A DNA stretch of 64,000 nt from Flavobacterium sp. Its GTDB lineage: Bacteria > Bacteroidota > Bacteroidia > Flavobacteriales > Flavobacteriaceae. The stretch's first letter is position 1, and each line of letters starts with the position of its first letter. The stretch covers positions 62,001 to 126,000 of the forward strand of contig JAIPAM010000004.1 in the NCBI GenBank assembly GCA_021740105.1. The letters run 5' to 3'. The notes below the pieces were generated by a model. That model saw only the letters and a list, made by a program, of their open reading frames with translations, did not search any database and was not told the DNA's origin. Below, in pieces: positions 52,876 to 62,153 of this stretch. The translations under genes were made by a program, and so were the position numbers.

Positions 52876-55293
52876 ATGAAAAAAGCTTTTCAAATCCTAT
52901 TAATTATTACTTCCTCGTTAGGTTACTCACAGAAAAAAATATTAAAAGCAGTACTTATTAAAGATAGAATTACCATTGATGGAAATTTAGAAGAATCACA
53001 ATGGCAAACCGCGCCAATAGCAAAAGATTTTCTCATGTTTGCTCCCGATAATGGCAAAGAAGTGGAAAAAGGAAATGAATCCGAAGTAAAAATTCTATAT
53101 GATAATGAGGCTATTTACATTGGTGCCACATTATATGATGCAGAACCTTCTAAGATATTAAAAGAACTTACCCTCCGCGACGATCAAGGAACGAGTGATA
53201 ATTTTGGGGTTTTTATTAATGGATTTAATGACGGACAACAAGACTTTCGGTTTTTCTGTACTGCCTCAGGAACGCAATTGGATTGTTTAGCCACCGATAC
53301 CAATGGTGAAGATTTTTCTTGGGATGCCATTTGGTTGAGTAAAGCTAAAATTACTGATAAAGGCTGGGTGGTAGAAATGAAAATACCTTATGCGGCACTT
53401 CGATTTTCAAATAATAAAGTGCAAATCTGGGGAATCAATTTTGTTAGAGATCTAAAACGCAAGAACTCCATCTATGTTTGGAATAAAGTCGATAACAAAC
53501 TAAATAATGTAATCCAACAGGCTGGAAATTTAGAGGGAATTGAAAATATTAAAACCCCTACCCGACTCTTTTTCCTACCGTATTCTTCTTTTTATTTGAA
53601 TGCCAATGACGCTCAAAAAACTAATGGAACACTAAAAGGAGGAATGGATATTAAATACGGAATTAATGATGCTTTTACACTTGATGCGATATTAATCCCT
53701 GATTTTGGCCAAACAAAATTTGACGACCAAATACTAAATTTAGGCCCATTTGAACAACAATTTAACGAAAATAGAGCCTTTTTTACCGAAGGAACCGACT
53801 TGTTTAATAAAGGCGGATTGTTCTATTCGAGAAGAATTGGCGGAAGCCCTTCGGCGTATCCAACAGTGGAAAATAATGAAGAAATTATTGATAATCCTGC
53901 GACGGTAAATTTAATTAATGCACTTAAAGTTTCTGGCCGTACAAAGGGCGGATTAGGAGTTGGAGTATTAAATGCCGTTACAGAAACAACCTCAGCAAAA
54001 ATTAGAAACAATACCGATCAATCCATCCGAAGTGAAGTAGTTGAACCCTTGTCAAACTATAGTGTTTTAGTACTTGATCAACGTTTTCGAAAAAATTCAT
54101 CTTTAAGTTTTATAAATACCAATGTAACCCGAGACGGAAGTTTTAGAGACGGAAATGTATCCGCATTGGTTTGGGATTTAAATACTAAAGAAAATACCTA
54201 TAACCTTTCCGGTGATTTTAAATACAGTTATGTAAATCATGGTGGGGCAAAAACAGGAATTGCTTCAAGTTTGAATGTTGGGGAAACAAGCGGACAATTC
54301 CGCTACAGTTTGGGAGGAGATCTAGTAACCAAAGACTATGATAATAACGATTTAGGAATCAATTTTCAAACCAACTATTACAGTATTTATGGAAATGCCA
54401 ACTATAGAATTCTAAAGTCTACCAAATACTTTAATTCGTTTAATATTAGATTTAATGCCTTTTCTCAATTCCAAAAAGAAACGGGTTTGGTTCAAGGTAA
54501 TAACTTTAATATCAATGTCAACATCAATAATAAAAAAAACCACTACTTTGGAGTTGGACTAAATGCTAATCCCTTTGAAAATTATGACTTCTATGAGCCT
54601 AGAGCAGAAAATAGATATGTCATAATTCCTTCAAGAATTGGAGCATGGTTCTTTTTCTCATCCAATTACAACTACAAATTCGCTTTTGATTTTAACCCTT
54701 CCGCAGCTAAATTAGATGAAGAAGGCAGAAACACTTACGGGTTCTCAATGGGCCCAAGGTATCGATTTAGCGATAGGTTTTTATTGAATTTTAATTTTAA
54801 TTTTTCGCGTCAAAATAACAATAAGGGATTCGTAGATAGTATTGATAACGATGCCAATTCCACAACGCCAAATGCGATAATCTTTGCCAATAGAAATGTA
54901 ATTACCTATTCAAATACATTGTCAGGAAAATACTCTGTAAATAGCACGATGACGTTTAATCTTTCGGTTCGTCACTATTGGTCTTTTGCTGAAAATAAAA
55001 ACTTTCTATCGTTAGATAACCAAGGAAGATTAAATGATTATTCAAATTATACTCCCAATAAAAATTCCAATTTCACTTCTTGGAATGTGGATTTATCCTA
55101 TACTTGGTGGTTTGCGCCAGGGAGTCAAATATCTGTTTTATATCGAAATAATGCGGCCAATTTTACTCGAAATATCAATAGCGACTTTGGAAGCAACGTG
55201 ACCAACCTGCTAAATAACGAAGCTTTAAACCATACTTTTTCTTTAAGTATGAGGTATTTTATTGATTACAATCAAGCCAAAAAGTTATTTTAA
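52876..55293 (+). CDS. DUF5916 outer-membrane protein with CBM9-like domain
   Basis: An 805-residue protein with a signal peptide (SSLGYSQ). Residues about 25-215 form a CBM9-like ligand-binding domain (IDGNLEESQWQTAP, EVKILYDNEAIYIGATLYD). From about 225 on is the DUF5916 region: FFLPYSSFYLN, FNENRAFFTEG, YSRRIGG, then many amphipathic strands ending with MRYFIDYNQAKKLF, which looks like an outer-membrane barrel. Family function is unknown; carbohydrate binding or transport is often assumed. Monocistronic with its own promoter; no obvious glycan-utilisation partner is adjacent. Confidence 0.83.
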   Translation: MKKAFQILLIITSSLGYSQKKILKAVLIKDRITIDGNLEESQWQTAPIAKDFLMFAPDNGKEVEKGNESEVKILYDNEAIYIGATLYDAEPSKILKELTLRDDQGTSDNFGVFINGFNDGQQDFRFFCTASGTQLDCLATDTNGEDFSWDAIWLSKAKITDKGWVVEMKIPYAALRFSNNKVQIWGINFVRDLKRKNSIYVWNKVDNKLNNVIQQAGNLEGIENIKTPTRLFFLPYSSFYLNANDAQKTNGTLKGGMDIKYGINDAFTLDAILIPDFGQTKFDDQILNLGPFEQQFNENRAFFTEGTDLFNKGGLFYSRRIGGSPSAYPTVENNEEIIDNPATVNLINALKVSGRTKGGLGVGVLNAVTETTSAKIRNNTDQSIRSEVVEPLSNYSVLVLDQRFRKNSSLSFINTNVTRDGSFRDGNVSALVWDLNTKENTYNLSGDFKYSYVNHGGAKTGIASSLNVGETSGQFRYSLGGDLVTKDYDNNDLGINFQTNYYSIYGNANYRILKSTKYFNSFNIRFNAFSQFQKETGLVQGNNFNINVNINNKKNHYFGVGLNANPFENYDFYEPRAENRYVIIPSRIGAWFFFSSNYNYKFAFDFNPSAAKLDEEGRNTYGFSMGPRYRFSDRFLLNFNFNFSRQNNNKGFVDSIDNDANSTTPNAIIFANRNVITYSNTLSGKYSVNSTMTFNLSVRHYWSFAENKNFLSLDNQGRLNDYSNYTPNKNSNFTSWNVDLSYTWWFAPGSQISVLYRNNAANFTRNINSDFGSNVTNLLNNEALNHTFSLSMRYFIDYNQAKKLF

Positions 55294-55396
55294 TTTCTTA
55301 ATTTTGAAGCTCTTTCCAGCTGTTCGTTGCAATATTTTTGTTTTTAAGAAAAAACAAAAATGATTTTCTCTTCCATCTGGGCTAAAAACACATCTC

Positions 55397-56914
55397 ATGA
55401 ATAAAAAAGTGATTCTAATGATCCTAGACGGATGGGGAAAATCTCCAGATCCAAAGGTTTCAGCTATCGATAACGCTAACGTTCCATTTATCAATTCGTT
55501 ATATAAAAATTACCCTAACGCCCAACTTAGAACCGACGGATTGAACGTAGGTTTGCCAGAGGGCCAAATGGGGAATTCTGAAGTGGGTCACATGAATTTG
55601 GGTGCGGGAAGAATTGTATATCAAGATTTAGCAAAAATAAATTTAGCTGTAGCAAACCATACATTAGCAAAAGAACAAGTACTCATTGATGCATTCACTT
55701 ATGCTAAAGAGCACAATAAAAAAGTACACTTATTAGGACTGGTTTCTGACGGTGGAGTTCACTCTCACACCTCTCATTTAAGAGGGTTGATCGATGCTTC
55801 GCAAGAATATGGACTTGAAAAAGTTTTCATTCATGCATTCACAGATGGTCGTGATGTAGATCCAAAATCGGGAAAAAAATACATCCAAGATCTTGAAAAC
55901 TACATCTCAAAAACTCCCGTTGAAATCGCTTCGACTATAGGTCGTTATTATGCAATGGATCGAGATAAACGTTGGGAACGTGTGAAATTAGCCTACGATT
56001 TATTGGTACATTCAAAAGGAACAGGAACTACTGATTTAGTTGCTTCAATTGAATCTAGTTACCTTAATAATATCACTGACGAATTTATAGCTCCATTGGT
56101 TCATTTGGATAACAATGGAACCCCTTTAGCGGTAATTGAAGAGGACGATGTAGTTATTTTCTTCAACTTCAGAACCGATAGAGGTCGCGAATTAACTGAG
56201 GCACTATCTCAGCAAGATTTCCACGAACAGAACATGCACAAATTGAATTTGTATTATGTGACATTAACCAATTACGACGAAACCTATCAAAATGTAAAAG
56301 TGGTTTACAACAAAGATAATATCACTGAAACCTTAGGTGAAGTTTTAGAAAAAGCCCATAAAACTCAAATTAGAATTGCCGAAACAGAGAAATATCCACA
56401 TGTTACTTTCTTCTTTTCTGGTGGTCGTGAAGAACCTTTTATTGGCGAAAGCCGCATTTTAAAAAATTCTCCAAAAGTGGCAACCTACGATTTGCAGCCT
56501 GAAATGAGCGCATTTGAATTGGCGGAAGCCCTGGTTCCAGAAATAGAAAAAGGCGAAGTTGATTTTGTTTGTTTGAATTTTGCCAATGGAGATATGGTCG
56601 GACATACCGGAGTAATGAGTGCGGCCATAAAAGCTTGTGAAGCGGTGGATCAATGTGTTGAAAAAGTGATTACCGCCGCATTGGCAAATAATTATACAAC
56701 AATTGTAATTGCCGATCACGGAAATTGCGAAACAATGATCAATCCTGACGGCTCACCCAATACCGCTCATACTACTAATCCAGTGCCAATTATTTTAGTT
56801 GATAAAGATTTGAATAAAATTGAAAATGGTGTTTTGGGAGATATCGCTCCCACCATTTTAGAACTAATGGGAGTTATAAAACCAGATGTAATGACCGGTC
56901 ATTCTCTACTTTAA
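55397..56914 (+). CDS. gpmI: 2,3-bisphosphoglycerate-independent phosphoglycerate mutase
   Basis: A 505-residue enzyme of the alkaline-phosphatase superfamily. N-terminal metal site MILDGWG, the phosphorylated Ser in MGNSEVGHMNLGAG, the HSHTSHLRGL and AFTDGRDVDP loops of the transferase domain, YYAMDRDKRW, and C-terminal metal sites NFANGDMVGHTG and IADHGNCETM. It converts 3- to 2-phosphoglycerate with manganese. Monocistronic, ended by a hairpin terminator. Confidence 0.97.
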   Translation: MNKKVILMILDGWGKSPDPKVSAIDNANVPFINSLYKNYPNAQLRTDGLNVGLPEGQMGNSEVGHMNLGAGRIVYQDLAKINLAVANHTLAKEQVLIDAFTYAKEHNKKVHLLGLVSDGGVHSHTSHLRGLIDASQEYGLEKVFIHAFTDGRDVDPKSGKKYIQDLENYISKTPVEIASTIGRYYAMDRDKRWERVKLAYDLLVHSKGTGTTDLVASIESSYLNNITDEFIAPLVHLDNNGTPLAVIEEDDVVIFFNFRTDRGRELTEALSQQDFHEQNMHKLNLYYVTLTNYDETYQNVKVVYNKDNITETLGEVLEKAHKTQIRIAETEKYPHVTFFFSGGREEPFIGESRILKNSPKVATYDLQPEMSAFELAEALVPEIEKGEVDFVCLNFANGDMVGHTGVMSAAIKACEAVDQCVEKVITAALANNYTTIVIADHGNCETMINPDGSPNTAHTTNPVPIILVDKDLNKIENGVLGDIAPTILELMGVIKPDVMTGHSLL

Positions 56915-56937
56915 GGAATAAATACTATAAATAATTT

Positions 56938-56969
56938 AAGAGTTTCACGAAGGTGAAGCTCTTTTTTTT
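56938..56969 (+). terminator. gpmI terminator
   Basis: AAGAGTTTCAC (56938-56948) pairs with GTGAAGCTCTT (56953-56963), one G-U pair, GAAG loop, then a T run. Confidence 0.8.
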
Positions 56970-56986
56970 ATAAATAAAAGTTAAAA

Positions 56987-57018
56987 TTTCATAATTAATA
57001 GTAATACTATTATCTTTG
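56987..57018 (+). promoter_or_regulatory. Promoter of the tetR-ABC-hlyD-tolC operon
   Basis: TTTC (56987-56990, one mismatch), 20-nt spacer, TATCTTTG (57011-57018), then 16 nt to the tetR ATG. The spacer contains the palindrome described separately. Confidence 0.6.
56996..57012. promoter_or_regulatory. Palindromic operator candidate for the TetR-type regulator
   Basis: TAATAGTA-A-TACTATTA is a perfect inverted repeat with 8-bp arms and one central base. It fills the promoter spacer and runs 2 bp into the -7 box, where a bound dimer would block RNA polymerase. Confidence 0.6.
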
Positions 57019-57034
57019 CAACAAATTATATTAT

Positions 57035-57712
57035 ATGAATTCCGTTTTTGCAAATTTTAAAATTCAAATTAACGATAAAATTTATGTAAAAAATCCTGAA
57101 ACTTCAGATTTAGGTAAGAAAATATTAGAACAAAGTATTATCTTAATTGATGAAATTGGATTTGACAACTTTACCTTTAAAAAATTGGGAGAAAAAATAG
57201 GTTCCAATGAAAGTTCCATCTATCGCTATTTTGAAAATAAACATAAACTTTTAGTCTATTTGTCCTCCTGGTATTGGAGTTGGATAGAATACAAACTAGT
57301 TTTTGCAACCGCCAATATTCCCGACGCGAGTGAAAAACTAAAAAAAGCAATCACAATAGTGACGGAAAAAGTCAAAGACGATGCATGTACGACTTATATT
57401 AATGAAGCTATTCTTAATAAAATAATCATTGCCGAATTTACAAAAACGATGCACACAAAAGAAATAGACCTAGAGAATAAAGAAGGCTATTTCTTGATTT
57501 ACAAAAGAGTCATTTCCAGAATAATACAAATTGTAAATGAAGTTAATCCAGAATATCAATTTGCAAAATCTCTTGTTTCTTCAATTGTAGAAGGAAGTTT
57601 ACATCAGTATTTTTTAAAAGAACATTTGAAATCAATTACCGATTGCGATGAGATTATTTCACCTTCCGATTTTTACTTAAACTTGATAGAAAACACTTTA
57701 AAAAGAGAATAA
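57035..57712 (+). CDS. TetR/AcrR-family transcriptional regulator
   Basis: A 225-residue regulator. A 25-residue lead is followed by the TetR DNA-binding domain: ILEQSIILIDEIGFDNFTF, the helix-turn-helix KKLGEKIGSNESSIYRYF and the ENKHKLLVYL helix. The C-terminal ligand domain is all helical and has no family I can name. It is first in the operon, 1 nt before the ABC transporter gene, and has a palindrome on its own promoter, so auto-repression and control of the efflux genes are likely. Confidence 0.88.
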   Translation: MNSVFANFKIQINDKIYVKNPETSDLGKKILEQSIILIDEIGFDNFTFKKLGEKIGSNESSIYRYFENKHKLLVYLSSWYWSWIEYKLVFATANIPDASEKLKKAITIVTEKVKDDACTTYINEAILNKIIIAEFTKTMHTKEIDLENKEGYFLIYKRVISRIIQIVNEVNPEYQFAKSLVSSIVEGSLHQYFLKEHLKSITDCDEIISPSDFYLNLIENTLKRE

Positions 57713-57713
57713 T

Positions 57714-59372
57714 ATGAAGCCATTAAAAAGATTTTTAAACTTACTTAAATTAGATAAAAAAGACGTTTCTCAGCTCTTTTTTTATGCAATGTTTTCCGGA
57801 TTAATCAGCTTGTCATTACCTTTGGGAATCCAGGCAATTGTCAATTTTATTCAATCTGGTAGGGTGAGTGCCTCTTGGATTGTATTGATTGTATTAGTTG
57901 TAATTGGAGTGGCTTTAGTTGGGATTTTATCCTTAATGCAACTTCGAATTTCTGAAAATTTGCAACAAAAAATATTTGTTCGTTCCTCTTTTGAATTTGC
58001 AGCACGTTTACCTAAAATAAAACAAATTCAGTTATACAATAGTTATGCTCCTGAAATGGCAACTCGTTTTTTTGATACATTAACGATTCAAAAAGGAACT
58101 TCAAAATTATTACTGGACTTTTCTGCAGCTTTACTTCAAATATCGTTTGGTTTAATTCTTTTATCATTATACCATCCGTTTTTCATCATTTTTGGAATAC
58201 TACTGTTTTTGCTTTTGTATTTTGTTTTCAGGTTTTCTTACTCAGCGGGACTTGAAACGAGTATGCAAGAATCAAAATTTAAATATAAAGTAGCCAATTG
58301 GTTGCATGAAATGGCAAGGAATAATTATAGTTTTAAAAACGATATTAACTTTGATTTTGCACTTCAAAAAAACGATTCTCTAGTAACAGATTATTTAACT
58401 TACAGAGAAAAACATTTTAATATTATTAAAAGGCAGTTTAGTCAACTAATTGTTTTTAAAGTTTTTATTACTGCAGGTTTATTATTGATAGGAGGTTTTT
58501 TAGTGCTTTCTCAAAAGATGAATATTGGTCAGTTTGTTGCTTCTGAAATTATTATTTTACTAGTGATAAATTCCGTAGAAAAAATAATACTTGGATTAGA
58601 AACCTTTTATGACGTTTTAACCTCTATTGAAAAAATTGGAGAACTAACCGATTTAGAATTAGAAGAAGAAATAAGCAATGACAATAGTACCTGTTACGCC
58701 AGTATAAATTTAGAAGCAGAGAACATTGGTTTTAAATTCCCTGATTCCAATAAAAAAATAATAAATGACATCTCTCTTAAAATCAATCAAGGTGAAAAGA
58801 TCATTATAAATGGTGAAAATGGATCTGGAAAATCAACCTTTATAAAAATTTTATGTGGTTTAATTGTGCCAAAAACTGGCGCTTTATACATCAATGACGA
58901 GACTTTTAGAAAATTAAATACCAATCAATTTAGATCCCAAATTGCATGTGTTTTACATGGAGAATCAACATTTAAAGGAACGCTCAAAGAAAATATTACT
59001 TTTAACAACCCAAGCATTAGCTATGAAGATATTAAGTGGGCCATAGAAAGTGTTCAATTAACCACATTTATCAAATCATTGCCTAAAGGATTAGACACTC
59101 CAATATTTCCTGAAAGCAAACAACTGTCCTCTTCTAATGCACAAAAAATTCTATTGGCTAGAAGTATCATTCGAAAACCTAAAATGCTATTTTTTGAAGA
59201 CCCAACAAGCACAATGGATGAGGCAGAAGCAAATAAAATCATTGATTTCTTAACTTCTAAAGAAAATAATTGGAGCATAATTGTTTCGTCTAAAAATCCA
59301 TATTGGAATTCTAGATGCGACAGAAAAATTACCATGCAAAAAGGAAACATTCAACTTGATTTAAATTCATAA
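57714..59372 (+). CDS. ABC transporter (type I secretion/exporter type) with degenerate ATPase motifs
   Basis: A 552-residue half-transporter with about six membrane helices (residues 20-300) and a C-terminal nucleotide-binding domain. Walker A is intact (GENGSGKST, 367-375). Other motifs differ by my alignment: the Q-loop reads VLHGES where Gln is usual; the signature is QLSSSN (470-475) instead of LSGGQ; Walker B is MLFFEDPTS (491-499), with Glu495-Asp496 where Asp-Glu is usual; and the H-loop region IIVSSKNP (522-528) has no His. ATP hydrolysis may therefore be weak or regulated. It is coupled to tetR and followed 5 nt later by the HlyD gene, so it should form an envelope-spanning tripartite exporter. 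Confidence 0.85.
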   Translation: MKPLKRFLNLLKLDKKDVSQLFFYAMFSGLISLSLPLGIQAIVNFIQSGRVSASWIVLIVLVVIGVALVGILSLMQLRISENLQQKIFVRSSFEFAARLPKIKQIQLYNSYAPEMATRFFDTLTIQKGTSKLLLDFSAALLQISFGLILLSLYHPFFIIFGILLFLLLYFVFRFSYSAGLETSMQESKFKYKVANWLHEMARNNYSFKNDINFDFALQKNDSLVTDYLTYREKHFNIIKRQFSQLIVFKVFITAGLLLIGGFLVLSQKMNIGQFVASEIIILLVINSVEKIILGLETFYDVLTSIEKIGELTDLELEEEISNDNSTCYASINLEAENIGFKFPDSNKKIINDISLKINQGEKIIINGENGSGKSTFIKILCGLIVPKTGALYINDETFRKLNTNQFRSQIACVLHGESTFKGTLKENITFNNPSISYEDIKWAIESVQLTTFIKSLPKGLDTPIFPESKQLSSSNAQKILLARSIIRKPKMLFFEDPTSTMDEAEANKIIDFLTSKENNWSIIVSSKNPYWNSRCDRKITMQKGNIQLDLNS

Positions 59373-59377
59373 TTACC

Positions 59378-60724
59378 ATGCTAAATTTATCAGACAATAA
59401 ATTAAAATTACCAAATTTAGATAAATACCCTACTGTTAAAAATCTAATTAATAGACCTCATTACAAAATATTAAATAGAATAATTGGTGGTGTTTCTATA
59501 TTGGTATTAATTGCACTTTTCCTTCCATGGACCCAAAATATTTCTGGAACCGGAAATGTAACTACTTTAAAACCAGGACAAAGACCGCAGTCTATTCAAA
59601 GTGTTATTTCGGGTAGATTAGAAAAATGGTATGTTCAAGAAGGAGATTTTGTGAATAAAGGAGACACCATATTATTTATTTCTGAAGTGAAGGAGGATTA
59701 TATGGATCCGAATCTAGTTCAAAATACAAAAAAACAAGTAGATGCAAAAAAACAATCTTTTCAATCTTATGGGTCAAAAGTAATTTCACTTTCAGAACAA
59801 ATAAAAGCAATTACAAATGAAAAAAAATTAAAAAAAGAACAAGCCAGAAATAAAATCAAACAGGCAATTTTAAAAATAAAAAGTGATAGTATGGATTTGG
59901 CAGCTGTAAAAACACAGTTGAAAATTGCTACAACTCAATTTAATCGTGCTATACAACTTAATAAAGATGGATTAAAACCTCTTACTGATGTTGAAGAAAA
60001 AAGATTAAAATTACAAGAAGCAGAAGCCAAAATAATTACTCAGGAAAATAAATTATTATCCAGTAAAAACGAACTTATCAATGCAAAGGTTGAAACAAAT
60101 CGTATTGATGCTGAATATTCAGAAAAAGAATCAAAAGCACAAAGCGATCAATTTACAGCAATGAGTAACCAATATGACACTGAAGCTCAAGTGAATAAAT
60201 TACAAAATCAATACGCCAATTACAGTATTCGAAACGGAATGTATTACATCAAGGCCTCTCAAAGCGGTTATATCAATAGAGCATTACAATCGGGAATTGG
60301 CGAAACAATAAAAGAAGGAACACCTATTGCTACAATCATGCCTGCAAGTTTTGATATAGCAGTCGAAACCTACGTAAATCCAATTGATTTACCCTTAATT
60401 TCTAAAGGGGAAAAAGTTCGAGTTTGGTTTGATGGATGGCCAACAATAGTGTTTTCAGGTTGGCCAGATATTTCTTATGGAACTTTTGGAGGTAAAATTG
60501 TTGCTATTGAGAATTTTATTAGTGAAAACGGAAAATATAGAGTGTTAATAGCTCCAGATAAAAAGGACATTAAATGGCCAAAGCAATTAAGTATTGGTGC
60601 TGGAGCAAAAACAATTGCGCTTTTAAATAATGTGCCCGTGTGGTTTGAACTTTGGAGAACACTTAATGGATTCCCACCAAATTATTATAAGCCTTCATCA
60701 ATAAATGCAAAAGAAAAAAAATAA
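59378..60724 (+). CDS. HlyD-family membrane fusion protein
   Basis: A 448-residue adaptor: cytoplasmic N-terminus of about 33 residues, one transmembrane helix (IIGGVSILVLIALFLPW), a barrel-sandwich half-motif (SGRLEKWYVQEGDFVNKGD), a long coiled coil at about 105-285 rich in Lys, Gln and Ala, the second half (IKASQSGYINRALQSGIGE) and a beta-barrel with VRVWFDGWP. This is the linker between an inner-membrane ABC exporter and an outer-membrane TolC channel. It lies between the two genes that encode those partners; its stop overlaps the start of the tolC gene by 1 nt. Confidence 0.92.
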   Translation: MLNLSDNKLKLPNLDKYPTVKNLINRPHYKILNRIIGGVSILVLIALFLPWTQNISGTGNVTTLKPGQRPQSIQSVISGRLEKWYVQEGDFVNKGDTILFISEVKEDYMDPNLVQNTKKQVDAKKQSFQSYGSKVISLSEQIKAITNEKKLKKEQARNKIKQAILKIKSDSMDLAAVKTQLKIATTQFNRAIQLNKDGLKPLTDVEEKRLKLQEAEAKIITQENKLLSSKNELINAKVETNRIDAEYSEKESKAQSDQFTAMSNQYDTEAQVNKLQNQYANYSIRNGMYYIKASQSGYINRALQSGIGETIKEGTPIATIMPASFDIAVETYVNPIDLPLISKGEKVRVWFDGWPTIVFSGWPDISYGTFGGKIVAIENFISENGKYRVLIAPDKKDIKWPKQLSIGAGAKTIALLNNVPVWFELWRTLNGFPPNYYKPSSINAKEKK

Positions 60725-62112
60725 TGAGAAAGCTACTTTTCCTATTTCTGTTTATTGGGGTTAACTTACATGGACAAAATTTAGTATCTAAAGAATTTAC
60801 CTATAACGAGTTCATTGGATATGTAAAAAAATACCACCCATTGGTTAAAAATGCCAATTTAGAAATAAATAAAGCGCAAGCAAATTTAATGATTGCAAGG
60901 GGTGGCTTTGATCCAAATATTGAAGTCGATTTTTCAAAAAAACAGTTTAGAAATAATGAATATTACTCCATTTTAAATAGCAGTTTTAAAATTCCAACTT
61001 GGTATGGAATTGATATAAAAGCTGGTTTTGACAATAGCGAAGGGATTTATTTAAATCCCGACAACACGCTTCCAAATCAAGGTTTAACTTCATTTGGAAT
61101 TTCAATCCCACTTGGGCAAGGCCTTTTTATTAATCAAAGAATGGCTGATCTTAGAAAGGCAAAGATTCAAATACAATTGAGTCAATCTGAAAGAAAAATA
61201 GAAGCAATTGCAATTTTATATGATGCATCAATAGCCTATTTTAATTGGAAGAAAACCTTTAGTGAATATAAATTATACGAAGAATATACAAAAAATGCTC
61301 AAATTCGCTTTGAAGGAATCCAAACCTTAATAAAACAAGGCGACAAGGCTGCGATTGACAGTATTGAAGCCGGAATTATTGTAAAAAATAGATTACTAGG
61401 TTCTGAAGATTCTAAGTTAAAACTAACCAAAGCAAAATTAGAATTGTCAAATTATTTATGGTTGGAAAATAACATTCCTTTAGAATTATCTGAAGAATTA
61501 ATTCCTGAAATAAACTTACAATCCTCTATCCAAGAAACATTAAAAACAAACGATTTAATGGGGAATAAATTTACATTAAACAATCACCCGAAAATAAATG
61601 CACTTCAAAATAAGATCGAAATCTTAAATGTAGAAAGAAAATTAAAAGCCAATATGCTATTGCCTAAAATTGATTTGGGATACACCTATTTGTCAGAACC
61701 AAGCTATATAGACAACTACCAATTTAACGATTACAAGATAGGTATGAATTTTTATTTCCCCTTATTTTTGAGAAAAGAACGTGGAAATTTAAAACTTGCC
61801 AAATTCAAAGTTCAAGAAACAGAATTCCTATTGGAATTTGAACGATTGCAATTACAAAATAAAATAAATGCTCAAAAAATAGAACTTACTTCCTATTTAA
61901 AGCAAATTGAATATGCAAAATCATTATCTGAAGACAATGATAAAATGCTGAAGTCGGAAGAGAAATTATTTCTTTTCGGAGAGAGTTCCCTTTTTTTAAT
62001 AAATACTAGAGAAAATAATTTAGTAACAGCCAAATTATCCCAAATAGCATTAGAAAATAGATACTTCGTTTCAAATTCGGAACTTTTTAAAATTATGGCC
62101 AATCCCGATTAA
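60724..62112 (+). CDS. TolC-family outer-membrane channel protein
   Basis: A 462-residue TolC-like protein with a signal peptide (FIGVNLHGQ). Two repeats of long helices and strands are visible: YHPLVKNANLEINKAQANL and later NHPKINALQNKIEI, each starting with the family's HP.. turn, plus LPKIDLGYTY and FYFPLFLRKERG strands. It should form the trimeric exit duct of the ABC-HlyD exporter. It is the last gene of the operon. Confidence 0.92.
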   Translation: MRKLLFLFLFIGVNLHGQNLVSKEFTYNEFIGYVKKYHPLVKNANLEINKAQANLMIARGGFDPNIEVDFSKKQFRNNEYYSILNSSFKIPTWYGIDIKAGFDNSEGIYLNPDNTLPNQGLTSFGISIPLGQGLFINQRMADLRKAKIQIQLSQSERKIEAIAILYDASIAYFNWKKTFSEYKLYEEYTKNAQIRFEGIQTLIKQGDKAAIDSIEAGIIVKNRLLGSEDSKLKLTKAKLELSNYLWLENNIPLELSEELIPEINLQSSIQETLKTNDLMGNKFTLNNHPKINALQNKIEILNVERKLKANMLLPKIDLGYTYLSEPSYIDNYQFNDYKIGMNFYFPLFLRKERGNLKLAKFKVQETEFLLEFERLQLQNKINAQKIELTSYLKQIEYAKSLSEDNDKMLKSEEKLFLFGESSLFLINTRENNLVTAKLSQIALENRYFVSNSELFKIMANPD

Positions 62113-62127
62113 ATAATTATAAAATTG

Positions 62128-62135
62128 TACTTTTG
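62128..62135 (+). promoter_or_regulatory. Putative -7 box of map
   Basis: TACTTTTG, 18 nt before the map ATG at 62154; the -33 box is not clear. Confidence 0.45.
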
Positions 62136-62153
62136 TAATCTATTCGGTAAAAA

